Source of the DNA: Collimonas arenae
GTDB lineage: Bacteria; Pseudomonadota; Gammaproteobacteria; Burkholderiales; Burkholderiaceae_D
Assembly (NCBI RefSeq): GCF_000786695.1
Contig: NZ_CP009962.1
Span: 2,108,001-2,172,000 of the forward strand
Length of the DNA stretch: 64,000 bases
Direction of reading: 5' to 3'
The translations under genes were made by a program, and so were the position numbers. This document shows positions 1 through 9,064 of the stretch, piece after piece. The notes below the pieces were generated by a model, which ran no database searches, was not told the origin of the DNA, and was given only the letters and a program-made list of their open reading frames with translations. Within the stretch, counting starts at the first letter, position 1; each line of letters opens with the position of its first letter.

Positions 1-1
1 G

Positions 2-481
2 GTTTATCCTGCTGCGTTCGTTGCGCCGAGAACCGACGTGGCTGCGGGTGGGGTTGTGACGCACAGTAAGCAGGGCTTATTGGGAGAGTCCTGGGGCGAT
101 GGTCGTGTGATATTGGCATGGGACCATGTGCAACAAGGCGCCAGGAATTTTGCCGATGGACATAATGTGGTCCTGCACGAATTCGCACATCAACTGGATA
201 GCGAATCCGGCACTACCAATGGCGCGCCGCTATTGAGAAACCTGTCGAGTTATCGAAGCTGGGCGGCAGTATTCACGCGGGAGTTTGCGGCGTTGCGAGC
301 AGACGCGCTGCAGCACAACGAAACTTTGCTCGATCAATATGGCGCCACAAATCCGGCGGAATTTTTTGCTGTCGCAACAGAGACGTTTTTCGAAATGCCA
401 GCACAAATGGCTGAACAGCACTCCGAGTTGTTTGAAGAATTGAAGAAGTATTACCGGATCGATCCGCAAGAGTGGCTATAA
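2..481 (+). CDS. Zinc-dependent peptidase of the M90 (MtfA) family, C-terminal part
   Basis: The frame is open from base 2, so the start lies outside the window and 159 codons are visible. The HExxH zinc motif (HEFAHQLD) begins at base 176. The following Asn/Ala/Glu-rich stretch (NPAEFFAVATETFFE) fits the second conserved block that carries a further zinc ligand in M90 peptidases. In E. coli, MtfA binds the repressor Mlc and has aminopeptidase activity; many betaproteobacteria have a similar protein of unknown role. The frame ends with a normal stop and looks intact. The family call is good; the substrate is unknown. Confidence 0.85.
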   Translation, partial: VYPAAFVAPRTDVAAGGVVTHSKQGLLGESWGDGRVILAWDHVQQGARNFADGHNVVLHEFAHQLDSESGTTNGAPLLRNLSSYRSWAAVFTREFAALRADALQHNETLLDQYGATNPAEFFAVATETFFEMPAQMAEQHSELFEELKKYYRIDPQEWL

Positions 482-507
482 CATTTTCAAAAACGTCTTG
501 GAAATCT

Positions 508-1167
508 TCATTGATTGAATGAGTCGATCAAAGGACGGATTTTCCGCTTCCAAAGTAAGTATCCGTCGTCATTGAGATGTATGTGGTCGCTCGTTACATC
601 GCTTCTTAAACGTTGATTGCGCGATAGAACAGAATTCAGATCGACGTAGTTGATATTGTTTTCCCGGCAGAATCGGGAAATGGCCTGGTTCAGTATTTCA
701 ATCTCCTTGTTCTTTGCATCCTGGTTCGGGACGCTCATATACAGGGTGGATTGCACCGTTACCTTCGCCCCGGTATCGGCTAAAGCGGTTATTAAATTCT
801 GATAATCGGCGGCTATTTGTGGCGCAGTGTGATCTCCCCCGAGGATGTCATTTACACCGATCATCAGGAAGACGTACTTTGCCCCGGTTGAACGAATGCT
901 CGGCAAGCGATCGATGACGCCGGTTACCGAGTCGCCGCCTATGCCGCGGTTTGCAATACGAACCTCAGGAAATAACTCAGACCAATGACCACCCTCGGTA
1001 ATGCTGTCTCCGACCATCACCACGTCATAGGATTTTTTGTCGGCCTCGAATTCCCTGACCCGGTCATCGTAATAGGGATAGTGGCCGGCGCTATGCGCTG
1101 TAGAGGCAAACAGGAACAATGCAATAGCCAGAGCTCTCAAAAGCGATGTAGTGGAGAGGGCATTCAT
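508..1167 (-). CDS. Exported SGNH/GDSL-family esterase or lipase
   Basis: A 219-residue protein with an N-terminal signal peptide (hydrophobic residues about 9-22, AHSA-type cleavage region). Block I, GDSITEG, puts the nucleophile Ser at about residue 55; block III, GVND, gives Asn106; block V, SDHIH, gives Asp194 and His197. All SGNH catalytic positions are therefore present. I chose the ATG at 1167 instead of one 13 codons upstream because it places the signal peptide at the N-terminus. The likely role is hydrolysis of an acyl or acetyl ester in the periplasm or outside the cell. The nearest genes are unrelated, so the substrate cannot be inferred. Confidence 0.85.
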   Translation of the reverse strand: MNALSTTSLLRALAIALFLFASTAHSAGHYPYYDDRVREFEADKKSYDVVMVGDSITEGGHWSELFPEVRIANRGIGGDSVTGVIDRLPSIRSTGAKYVFLMIGVNDILGGDHTAPQIAADYQNLITALADTGAKVTVQSTLYMSVPNQDAKNKEIEILNQAISRFCRENNINYVDLNSVLSRNQRLRSDVTSDHIHLNDDGYLLWKRKIRPLIDSFNQ

Positions 1168-1331
1168 GGCGTCTTTCTGAAAATGTGCGTGCCTATTTAT
1201 CCGCACACGATGAAGGTCATTTTAAACAGGAGACCAGATTCCATTTTTTTCTAATTAACCGTCGTTTAATCATGCGTAGGGTCAGAGTGATCGAAAGGGG
1301 CATAGCCCTGTTCTATTAAATGGACATGAAG

Positions 1332-1601
1332 CTATCGCTTACCACGCAGACCGAAAATAAGCATGACGAAAGGATAGGCGAGCAGTCCTGGAAGAGCAAA
1401 AAACGGGTTGGCATAGTAATTGGCTGCACCAGCTGAGAGCTTGTACGTTAATACGCTTAAAAGAACAAAAGCGCATGGACGCCATAAGCCTTCCGAAAGC
1501 GCCCATGGCATTGGAGTGAAAAACCCGAGCCAGCAAAAGCACATTTTAATCGTTCTCCGCTTTCCATCATCGCGTCTCAACAAAACCAACTTTTTCATCA
1601 T
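1332..1601 (-). CDS. Small hypothetical membrane protein
   Basis: An 89-residue frame beginning MMKKL and ending in basic residues (GLRGKR). It has hydrophobic stretches at about residues 22-34, 44-58 and 65-84, the last containing a Pro-Gly kink. The composition is that of a small inner-membrane protein. There is no convincing ribosome binding site, and an alternative frame overlaps it, so the call is tentative. I recognise no family. Confidence 0.4.
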   Translation of the reverse strand: MMKKLVLLRRDDGKRRTIKMCFCWLGFFTPMPWALSEGLWRPCAFVLLSVLTYKLSAGAANYYANPFFALPGLLAYPFVMLIFGLRGKR

Positions 1602-1835
1602 CGGGGAGTGTGAATGCTATTTGATCAATCGGGAGATGTTGCCGCAGGCCCACTTTTGGAGCAATATTGATCCGATTAAGCCCGTCATTGCACAGATGCC
1701 AGCTTCGGACCTAATTACCTATCGTATATATTCCCGGTTTTACACGCCTACAGACGCTAAGGGGGGCAAGCCTCTTACGCGGGGAGGCAGCAAAGTGCTT
1801 TCTATAAATCAAAATCAAATTCGGAGGATCAAAGA

Positions 1836-2414
1836 ATGAATCCTAAGGTTGATGCATATCTAAGCAAGGCAAAAAAATGGCAGGAAGAATTTGAGAAATT
1901 GAGAATGATCATTCTCGACTGCCAGCTGACCGAAGAATTGAAGTGGGGCGTTCCTTGTTACTCGCTCGATAAAAGAAACATCGTTTTAATACATGGATTT
2001 AAGGAGTACTGTGCGGTCCTGTTTTTCAAGGGGGCTTTGCTGAAGGACCCCAAGCATATCCTCATCACTCAGACTGAGAATGTGCAGTCGGCGCGCCAGA
2101 TACGGTTCACCAATGTGCAGGAGATAGTAAAGATGCAGGCCATCTTGAAGTCCTACATTAATGAAGCCATTAAAGTGGAAAAGGCCGGCTTGAAAGTGTC
2201 CTTTAAAGAGACGACGGAATTCACGAATCCTGAAGAATTCCAACGTAAACTAGATGAAATTCCTGCCTTGAAAACTGCTTTTGACGCGTTGACTCCAGGG
2301 CGGCAGAGAGCTTACCTTCTTTATTTTTCCACAGCAAAACAATCCAAGACCCGAGAGTCGAGGGTTGAAAAAAATGTGCAGAAAATTCTCAATGGACAGG
2401 GCTTGGATGACTAA
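1836..2414 (+). CDS. YdeI/OmdA-family protein with DUF1801-like N-terminal domain
   Basis: A 192-residue protein with a strong Shine-Dalgarno (GGAGG) before the ATG. The N-terminal 120 residues contain the features of the YdhG/DUF1801 fold: LKWGVPCYS, then VLIHGFKEYCAVLFFKGALLKD and RQIRFTN. The C-terminal 70 residues, with a TPGRQRAYLLYFSTAKQ-type motif followed by an Arg/Lys-rich helix, match the bacteriocin-protection YdeI/OmpD-associated domain. Members are small cytoplasmic proteins linked to stress or antimicrobial peptide resistance; the biochemistry is unsettled. No operon partner is evident. Confidence 0.85.
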   Translation: MNPKVDAYLSKAKKWQEEFEKLRMIILDCQLTEELKWGVPCYSLDKRNIVLIHGFKEYCAVLFFKGALLKDPKHILITQTENVQSARQIRFTNVQEIVKMQAILKSYINEAIKVEKAGLKVSFKETTEFTNPEEFQRKLDEIPALKTAFDALTPGRQRAYLLYFSTAKQSKTRESRVEKNVQKILNGQGLDD

Positions 2415-2599
2415 TAAGTTCGATGAGGCGTATTGCTTCAGGCTTCATCAGGCATGGGGTACTCGATAAGTTAGAGTTATATGACGCTATTTGCCACCGG
2501 CCATAAGCGGAATTTCGCACATCAAATTCAAACCGCTCATTGGTGCGGAAGTTATTGACAACCATTCGTGTTAATTTCCAGGATACGGGAGGAGTAGCA

Positions 2600-3001
2600 A
2601 TGGTACATTCCACAATTGAGCGCTGGCACGAGATCGTCAAATCGCGTGACATTACTTCCTTGAAAGCATTGCTCGCCGATGATGTGGTCTTCGAATCACC
2701 TGTTGTTCACACGCCCCAAAGTGGCAAAGCGATTACGATCAAATATCTGACCGGCGCCTTGCATATCTTAAATAACGGCACGTTCCAATATTTGAATGAA
2801 TGGCATGGCCCTCGTTCGGCAGTGTTGGAGTTCCAATCAACGTGCGACGGCATCCTGGTCAACGGCGTAGACATGATCACATGGAACGATAACGGCCTGA
2901 TTACACACTTTAAGGTAATGATCCGTCCGCTAAAGGCTGTCAACAAAATCCACGAATTGATGGGTCAGATGCTTCAGCACGACGGAGTACAACAGCGATA
3001 A
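2600..3001 (+). CDS. NTF2-like (SnoaL-type) protein
   Basis: A 133-residue protein, from the ATG at 2600, which has an excellent Shine-Dalgarno (GGGAGGAG) just upstream; an upstream in-frame start is less likely. The N-terminal helix (ERWHEIVKSRDITSLKALLADDVVFESPVV) and the following strands match the alpha+beta-barrel NTF2/SnoaL fold, which binds small hydrophobic ligands or acts as a small isomerase. There is no fused domain to suggest a substrate. Monocistronic by position. Confidence 0.8.
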   Translation: MVHSTIERWHEIVKSRDITSLKALLADDVVFESPVVHTPQSGKAITIKYLTGALHILNNGTFQYLNEWHGPRSAVLEFQSTCDGILVNGVDMITWNDNGLITHFKVMIRPLKAVNKIHELMGQMLQHDGVQQR

Positions 3002-3139
3002 AATTGGTATATCGCTGCAATTGGCGTGGGAGCAGGATTTTTCGGATTGGTAATAGCCACTATTCGTGATGGCGAAGAGACGCCGAGGGGACGGTAACGA
3101 CGTTCATATCGCTGGCCGCCCCGGCCTAGCTCGGTAGAC

Positions 3140-4504
3140 TCAAATAGCTGGTTTAGATGCCGCTGGCTGCGAGTAAGTATGATCCGCAATCGGTTGTCCT
3201 GCTTTCGCTCCCATTTTCATGCGCGATGCGACGATCACCGATAGCAGGCAGCCACCGGCGAGATAAGCCGCCACCGCGTGCCATGTACCATCGACGCCAA
3301 GCAACGCGGTAGCAATAAATGGCGTGAAACCACCGCATACCACGCTTGCAAACTGGTAGCCGACACCGGCACCACTGTAGCGGTATTCCGCGCCGAAAAA
3401 TTCGGTGAACAAGGGTTGCTGCACGCTGACCACCATGTCATGGGCAATGTTGGCGAGTAGCAGCGAAAAAATCACGATCCAGAAAACAGAGCGTGCTTCC
3501 AGCGCCAGGAAGAATGGGATCGCAGAAAGAAGGCCGATCAGCGCGCCGGTGACATATACCCGCTTTTGTCCAATGCGGTCGGCGGCTATTGCAAACACGG
3601 GAATCGTCACGCAACTGACTGCGCCGACCAGCAGGCCTATGTTCAGGAACAGATCGCGCGACATGCCCAGATTCGTGGTCGAGTAAGACAATGCAAAGGC
3701 GGTGACGATATACATCGTGAACATTTCCGCCATGCGCAGTGCGATGATCAGCAAGAAGCTCTTCGGATGCTTGCGCAATGCGGTAAGCACGGGGATTTTA
3801 ACTTTGTGTTCACCATGCGCGCCGACCTTTTTTACGAACTCCTCGGACTCTTCCATGGTAGAGCGGATCCACAAGGCGATCAGCACCAGCACGATGCTGA
3901 CCAGGAATGGCACGCGCCAGCCCCAGGACATGAACGCCTCGTTATCCAGCGTATGGACGAGAATGGACACAATGCCCGTCGCTAAAACCAGCCCCACGCC
4001 ATAACCGACCTGTACGCCGCTGCTGTAAAACGCCTTTTTCCCCTCCGGTGCACTCTCGACAGCCATGAGTGCCGCGCCGCCCCATTCGCCGCCGACCGCA
4101 AAACCTTGCAATGCACGTAGCGTCACCAGTGCTAGCGGCGCATACCAGCCTATGCTGGCGTAGGTTGGCAGCAATCCAATCATTGCCGTTGATATTCCCA
4201 TCATGAACACGGTGATCACCAGCATGCGTTTTCTGCCAAGCCGGTCTCCGAAATGCCCAAAGACGATGCCGCCGAGCGGACGAAACAGAAAGCCAACGCC
4301 GAACGTGGCGAATGCCGCCAGTGTGCCTGTTGTCGGGCTGGCAGCGGGAAAGAACTGCGTGTTGAATACGAGCGCAGCCGTGATGCCGTAGAGCAGGAAG
4401 TCGTACCAGTCGACCACCGCGCCGACGAAACTGCCTAGCGCAGCTTTGCGTGATCGACGATCAGCCTTGATTTGTTCCGTCGTAAGAATGTTCGATGTCT
4501 TCAT
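3140..4504 (-). CDS. MFS transporter of the metabolite:H+ symporter (MHS) family
   Basis: A 454-residue protein with about 12 hydrophobic segments. The MFS loop 2-3 motif is seen as GHFGDRLGRKRML. The early GSFVGAVVDWYDFLLYG segment and the GYQFASVVCGGFTPFIATALL segment are typical of the ProP/KgtP/ShiA group that takes up organic acids or osmolytes with protons. I chose the ATG at 4504 because GGAGA lies 5 bases upstream; longer versions lack a site. The gene diverges from an IclR regulator, so the substrate is probably an organic (perhaps aromatic) acid sensed by that regulator. Confidence 0.88.
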   Translation of the reverse strand: MKTSNILTTEQIKADRRSRKAALGSFVGAVVDWYDFLLYGITAALVFNTQFFPAASPTTGTLAAFATFGVGFLFRPLGGIVFGHFGDRLGRKRMLVITVFMMGISTAMIGLLPTYASIGWYAPLALVTLRALQGFAVGGEWGGAALMAVESAPEGKKAFYSSGVQVGYGVGLVLATGIVSILVHTLDNEAFMSWGWRVPFLVSIVLVLIALWIRSTMEESEEFVKKVGAHGEHKVKIPVLTALRKHPKSFLLIIALRMAEMFTMYIVTAFALSYSTTNLGMSRDLFLNIGLLVGAVSCVTIPVFAIAADRIGQKRVYVTGALIGLLSAIPFFLALEARSVFWIVIFSLLLANIAHDMVVSVQQPLFTEFFGAEYRYSGAGVGYQFASVVCGGFTPFIATALLGVDGTWHAVAAYLAGGCLLSVIVASRMKMGAKAGQPIADHTYSQPAASKPAI

Positions 4505-4608
4505 TGAGTCTCCATTTTTATATGAGTATTTCATAGCCAGCAGTTTTTTATTTATGAAGAAGCGTAGCGATGGGGGAGGAAAAAAGCTATCGACCAATAT
4601 CGTAAAGT

Positions 4609-4644
4609 GTGCGATAAACGCTCAATAACAGTTGATTAACGCAC
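4609..4644. promoter_or_regulatory. Imperfect dyad in the MHS/IclR intergenic region, candidate operator
   Basis: The arms GTGCGATAA (4609-4617) and TTAACGCAC (4636-4644) are inverted copies matching at 8 of 9 positions, separated by 18 bases. The dyad lies just before the IclR gene and about 105 bases before the transporter start. IclR-type regulators commonly bind such dyads between divergent genes. This is an inference from position and symmetry. Confidence 0.35.
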
Positions 4645-4659
4645 GTTTTTGCTATTTTA

Positions 4660-5427
4660 ATGGATCAGAAAGAACTGAAAAAGCGCGATTGGATCGCGGG
4701 GCTCGACCGCGGACTGGCGATCCTGGAAGGCTTCGACAACAATTGCCCGCGGATGACCGCAACCCAGGCCGCGCAACGCACCGGGCTGACGCGTTCCGCC
4801 GCGCGCCGGTACCTGCTGACGCTTGAACATTTAGGTTATTTGTATAGCGATGGCAAGCAATTCGGCCTGACGCCCAGAGTGCTTAAGGTGGGATGGTCCT
4901 ATTTCGATTCGGCGCAACTGCCCCGGATTCTGCTGCCATTTCTGCAGCGTGTGACTGCGGCGTTGAACGAATCCGTGTATGTCAGCGTGCTGGATAACTG
5001 GGAGCTGGTGTTCATCGCCAGAAATGGCGCGGCCCGTGTCATGACGACGGGCTTTGTCCTCGGCGCACGCATGGCGGCGCATCTGGCGTCCCCGGGAATC
5101 ATGATGCTCGCGTTTGAACCGGAGGAAAAGGTCAGGGCATGGCTTGCGGCATCGGTCCTCACGCCATTTACTCCGTACACCATTACCGACGTCCAGCGTC
5201 TGTATGCCGAAGTGGAAAAGGCGCGCGCATTCGGTTATGCAGTGGTCGAGCAGCAGCTGCAAATCGGGGTGCGGGGCATTGCTTTACCGCTGAAGAATCG
5301 GAGCGGAGAGGTGATCGCCGCCATTAGTGTGAGCATCCCGATGGGAAGCGAAAGCCGCGAAGACGCATTGGCGCGCGTTCTGCCAATCTTGCAGGAGACG
5401 GCGAATACCTTGATTAACCATTTGTAG
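4660..5427 (+). CDS. IclR-family transcriptional regulator (PcaR/PobR-like)
   Basis: A 255-residue protein. Residues about 10-75 form the winged helix (LDRGLAILEGF, then a TATQAAQRTGLTRSAARRYLL recognition helix region). Residues 80-250 form the IclR effector-binding domain, with the typical ESVYVSVLD and VRGIALPLKNRSGEVIAAISVS strands. The PcaR/PcaU/PobR subgroup, which controls aromatic acid catabolism, shows the same length and opening pattern. It diverges from the MHS transporter and probably controls it and itself. No catabolic enzymes lie beside it in the window. Confidence 0.9.
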   Translation: MDQKELKKRDWIAGLDRGLAILEGFDNNCPRMTATQAAQRTGLTRSAARRYLLTLEHLGYLYSDGKQFGLTPRVLKVGWSYFDSAQLPRILLPFLQRVTAALNESVYVSVLDNWELVFIARNGAARVMTTGFVLGARMAAHLASPGIMMLAFEPEEKVRAWLAASVLTPFTPYTITDVQRLYAEVEKARAFGYAVVEQQLQIGVRGIALPLKNRSGEVIAAISVSIPMGSESREDALARVLPILQETANTLINHL

Positions 5428-5804
5428 GTCGTTGTACCACTCCGGAGAAAATTTTGTCTCGAGAATTTCCTTCTTTTTCAGGCCTGTGTGCAATTCCTTA
5501 ACCATGCCATCGCTATCATTTGCTTCAATCAAAGCAGCCGCACGAAAAAAATTGGCGTGCGGATTCGGCTGCGTTTCGCTGCCTGTTTTGTTGCAGCGCA
5601 GCTCGTCAATGATGCCGAAACCGGTATGCGTACGATGGAAAAATTCATTGGATCGATTGCAGCGCCAACACTACTATTTGCACTCATCGGGACCGTGTGT
5701 CGGCATTGCCATGGGCGCTTGATTGTTACCCTGGCGACGCTGCAATCTGATTTGACAGTTGCAAGGCATGCGTCGTGTCGCGACGATAAAAAAGGAGACC
5801 TGCA
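5428..5804. other. Intergenic region without a convincing gene
   Basis: There are short open frames on both strands, but none has a good start, a ribosome binding site or a recognisable protein pattern. The last 20 bases carry the Shine-Dalgarno (AAAGGAGA) of the GH35 gene. I see no clear terminator or promoter consensus. Confidence 0.5.
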
Positions 5805-8800
5805 ATGAAAAGACGAGATTTTCTGGGCTACGCCGTAGTGACTCCGTTGCTGACGGCTTGTGGCGTCGGTGGCAGCGACAGTGCTTCATCCGCAGCAGCG
5901 TCGAGCGCGAAGGCGTCCGCAGCAGCAGCGGCCGGCGCCAGCGGCAACCCGGTGTTCGCCAGCGGCGGCAATCACACGCTGTCGTGGAACACTAGCGGCA
6001 ACTGGTTCATGGATGGTTCTGCGTTCCAGTTTTTCGGCGGCGAAATCCATCCGGCGCGTGTGCCGTCCCAATATTGGGATCACCGTATCAAGATGATCAA
6101 GGCGCTGGGCTGCAACACGATTTCGCTGTATGTCATGTGGAATTTCCACGAACTGTCCGACGGCACGTTCGATTTCACGTCGGCCGATAAAAACATCGGT
6201 CACTTCATCGACCTGTGCGCGCAAAATGGCATGTGGGTGCTGTTGCGTCCTGGTCCCTATGTGTGCGCCGAGTGGGATTTCGGCGGTTTGCCGCCGCGTA
6301 TGCTGGCCGATCCGCAATTCAGGGATGGCTCCGGCAACCTGCAGATCCGCGGCAATTTCCCCAGCTACATGGCTGCCGTCAACAAGTGGAATACGGCGCT
6401 GTACAACAATGTGGTCAAAGGCCGCACCCTGTCTGCCGGCGGCCCGATCATGCTGGTGGCGGTGGAGAATGAATATACCTCCTGGTCGCCGGATGACGGC
6501 ACCTATCCAAATGCGATTGCGCAGCAATGGACGGCGCTGGGCTATGCGGAAAAATTCTGTGTGTGCGATGGCTACGCCAGCGGCTTTAAGAACAACCATA
6601 TCACCTTGCCGGCAAATACCGCCTACGGCATGACGGCGGACGGTTCCTCTGTCGCCAATTACGCGACTGCCGCCAGCAATTATGGCGTGGGTGCGTTTGG
6701 AGCGGAGTGCTACCCTGGCTGGATCTGTAACTGGGGTGATGCAAACCAGACGTTGCATGTCGGCGATTTTGTCAGCCAGATCACCGCGCTTACCAACGCA
6801 AAATGTTCTTTCGTGATGTACGTTGCCCATGGCGGCAGCAACTTCGGCTTCACGGCGGGCGGCAACGGCCTTTGTTACAAAGCATGCCAGCCGGTGATGA
6901 CTTCTTATGATTACGGCGCTCCGGTGTCCGAATCGGGTGCGGCAAACCAGAATTTCTATCCTATCCAAGGGGCTTACGTCGCCAATGCTTCGTATAGCGT
7001 GCCGTTCTCTGCACTGCCTGCCGGTATCGCGCATATTGCAGACGGAGACGTGCCTGCGGTGACAAGCAGCCAGCTAAGCTATAGTCAATTCTTGCCTGGG
7101 ATGACGCTCGGCATTCAGAATGCGCTGCCGCAAACCATTGAAGCGCTGGCCTTGGCCATGAACCAGAATCAACCTGCAAATGCTGGCATCTATCCTTCCG
7201 GGGTGGCGGTTTATCAGACTACCTTGCCGGCGGCCGGCGGCAACTTCAGCATTACTTTCGACCGCGCGCCCGATTACGCGCTGGCCTATGTCAATGGCGT
7301 GCGGATTCCCAATCTGCTGCTGAGCACGGTTGCGGATGGCAAAGTGCCGGCGCAGGTTACCTCGTTCAGTATCAGCAACGCCGCCGCCAGCGCCACGTTG
7401 AAAATAGTCTGCATGTCGTTTGGCCGCACCAACTACGGCACGGTGATGAACCAGGAGGGCAGGGGATTGTCCGGCAATGTATACGCCAACGGCGTCGCCT
7501 TGAGCAACTGGAGCATGACGCTGTCGCCGCTGTCGGCGAACCAGATCGCGGCGCTGACCTTCAGCGCGGCTACACCTGCCAGCGACCAGCCTTTCTTTGC
7601 CAAGGCCACGGTGAATATCTCCACGCCGCAAGACATGTATATCGACATGTCGGCCTGGAGCAGCGGCTACGTATTCGTTAATGGCCGCAATCTTGGACGC
7701 TACTGGACGGCGGCGGGTCCGCAAACACGGCTCTACTGCCCGGGAGTCTGGCTCAACAGCGGCGCCAATACCATCGTCGTATTCGAGTTCATCAAAGGCA
7801 GCGCGGGCAACCTGAGTTTTTACGGAGAAAGCGGTTTGCCGCTGAACGTCACCAGCCCGGTCAGCACGGCGGCAGTGCCGCCGCCAGTCGCCAACACTAC
7901 TTACTTCCTGCAAAACGTTAACAGCGGCCTGTACCTGGATGTGTTGGCGGCGGTTGCCGGTTCGAGCTATACCTACCCAGGTTTGCAACCATTGAGCGCC
8001 GCCGCGACACAGGGCTGGACGGTGACCAACGATACCTCCGGCAACCTGAAGATCGCCAACGCCAGTACCGGTGCGGTGCTCGATGTGGCCAACAACAGCT
8101 CGACGGCGGGCTCTTCGGTCATCCTTTACAGCGCTAATGGCGGGGCCAACCAAAGCTGGCAAGCCAGCGGCGTCAGTAGCGGCGTCTATACCCTGACGGT
8201 CAAGCAAAGCCAGCTGCTGCTGGATGTCAATGGCGCATCCAAGGCGCCGACGTCGATCTCGTCGACTGGCTCGGTGGCAAACATCGTGGTCAATCCGGTC
8301 GACAATGCGAATCAGGAATGGCCATTTAGCCAGCAATGGCGTTTCATTCCCGCTTTGGTCAACAACGGCATCTATACGCTCACCAGCGCCCTGAGCAGCC
8401 TGATGCTGGGCGCTTACCAGGGTGGTACTGCCAACGGCACCCGGCTCGGGATTGCAGCCCCGACCGGCGGCCAGGAGCAGCAATGGCGCGTGACGATATC
8501 CAGCGGCGGCGTCTGGCAATTGACGAATATCAAAAGCGGCCTGGTCATGGATGTCACAGGACAGGGAACCGCCAATGGCACCGCGCTGGAAATCTGGCAG
8601 GGCAATGGCGGCGCCAACCAGCAGTTTGTGTTGGTGCCGCGGGCGGACGGCGTGAGCTTCGGGATCCGCGGCGTGCAGAGCGGACGGGTGATCGACGATA
8701 ATAACTCCGGCACGTCGCCGACCAGCTACGGCAGCAGCAACGTGTCTGCCATCACACTGTGGGATGACAACGGCGGCGCCAATCAAAGCTGGAAATTTAC

Positions 8801-8813
8801 CAAGGTCGGCTAG
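5805..8813 (+). CDS. GH35 beta-galactosidase lipoprotein with ricin-type lectin modules
   Basis: A 1002-residue protein with AGGAGA upstream of the ATG. The N-terminus (MKRRDF..., lipobox LTAC near residue 19) predicts a lipoprotein; the RR pair could mean Tat export. A low-complexity Ala/Ser linker follows to about residue 45. The GH35 catalytic domain follows: the GGPIMLVAVENEY motif gives acid/base Glu221, and AECYPGW gives nucleophile Glu301. The 80-residue spacing equals that of human GLB1 (188/268). From about residue 690 there are QxW-type ricin B repeats (GGANQSW, GGQEQQW, GGANQQF, GGANQSW), which suggest polysaccharide binding. The likely role is release of terminal beta-galactose from plant or fungal glycans at the cell surface. 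No transporter or regulator is adjacent. Confidence 0.92.
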   Translation: MKRRDFLGYAVVTPLLTACGVGGSDSASSAAASSAKASAAAAAGASGNPVFASGGNHTLSWNTSGNWFMDGSAFQFFGGEIHPARVPSQYWDHRIKMIKALGCNTISLYVMWNFHELSDGTFDFTSADKNIGHFIDLCAQNGMWVLLRPGPYVCAEWDFGGLPPRMLADPQFRDGSGNLQIRGNFPSYMAAVNKWNTALYNNVVKGRTLSAGGPIMLVAVENEYTSWSPDDGTYPNAIAQQWTALGYAEKFCVCDGYASGFKNNHITLPANTAYGMTADGSSVANYATAASNYGVGAFGAECYPGWICNWGDANQTLHVGDFVSQITALTNAKCSFVMYVAHGGSNFGFTAGGNGLCYKACQPVMTSYDYGAPVSESGAANQNFYPIQGAYVANASYSVPFSALPAGIAHIADGDVPAVTSSQLSYSQFLPGMTLGIQNALPQTIEALALAMNQNQPANAGIYPSGVAVYQTTLPAAGGNFSITFDRAPDYALAYVNGVRIPNLLLSTVADGKVPAQVTSFSISNAAASATLKIVCMSFGRTNYGTVMNQEGRGLSGNVYANGVALSNWSMTLSPLSANQIAALTFSAATPASDQPFFAKATVNISTPQDMYIDMSAWSSGYVFVNGRNLGRYWTAAGPQTRLYCPGVWLNSGANTIVVFEFIKGSAGNLSFYGESGLPLNVTSPVSTAAVPPPVANTTYFLQNVNSGLYLDVLAAVAGSSYTYPGLQPLSAAATQGWTVTNDTSGNLKIANASTGAVLDVANNSSTAGSSVILYSANGGANQSWQASGVSSGVYTLTVKQSQLLLDVNGASKAPTSISSTGSVANIVVNPVDNANQEWPFSQQWRFIPALVNNGIYTLTSALSSLMLGAYQGGTANGTRLGIAAPTGGQEQQWRVTISSGGVWQLTNIKSGLVMDVTGQGTANGTALEIWQGNGGANQQFVLVPRADGVSFGIRGVQSGRVIDDNNSGTSPTSYGSSNVSAITLWDDNGGANQSWKFTKVG

Positions 8814-8842
8814 CCGGCGCACGGTGTAAATAGTGTGTTGGA

Positions 8843-8864
8843 AACCGGGGCGCTCGTCCCGGTT
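8843..8864 (+). terminator. Hairpin downstream of the GH35 gene
   Basis: The perfect arms AACCGGG (8843-8849) and CCCGGTT (8858-8864) enclose an 8-base loop, 30 bases after the stop codon. There is no long T tract, so it may be a weak terminator or a 3'-end stabiliser. Confidence 0.5.
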
Positions 8865-9005
8865 ATCTTGGCTTCAACTGGCTCGCAGGCCGGGCCGTTA
8901 GGGGGCGTTGCGTCAGCAGCGGCCGGTTTCTTCCCTGCTTCACGCTTAATCCCGTCATCTTTGTCGCTTTACGGGGCGATAGCGTAGGAGCGCACAACGT
9001 TGTCG

Positions 9006-9033
9006 TTGCAAAATGCCGGATTTACGCTAATAT
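9006..9033 (+). promoter_or_regulatory. Candidate sigma-70 promoter of the radical SAM gene
   Basis: TTGCAA (9006-9011) and TAATAT (9028-9033) are separated by 16 bases. The -10 element abuts the LexA box, so repressor binding would block the polymerase. Confidence 0.45.
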
Positions 9034-9052
9034 ACTGTATGCATGTACAGTA
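9033..9052. promoter_or_regulatory. LexA (SOS) operator
   Basis: CTGT (9035-9038), 8 bases, then ACAG (9047-9050) is the CTGT-N8-ACAG LexA box of gamma- and betaproteobacteria. The symmetry extends one base pair further on each side twice, giving 6-base arms TACTGT and ACAGTA. It lies 12 bases before the start of the downstream gene and overlaps its promoter. The sequence match is exact; damage induction is an inference. Confidence 0.85.
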
Positions 9053-9064
9053 ATTGGTGTTGTG

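Noticed and set aside
3002..3100. Open continuation after the NTF2-like gene resembling a membrane segment (IAAIGVGAGFFGLVIATIRD)
   Set aside because: It is only about 30 codons in the same frame after a stop, without a start or ribosome site; could be a remnant but not supportable.
5886..7034. A 382-codon antisense frame over the GH35 catalytic domain
   Set aside because: Same reason; shadow of a GC-rich gene.
7074..8822. A 582-codon antisense frame over the GH35 gene
   Set aside because: The sense frame has a signal peptide, catalytic motifs and repeats. The antisense frame has no recognisable pattern and results from high GC.
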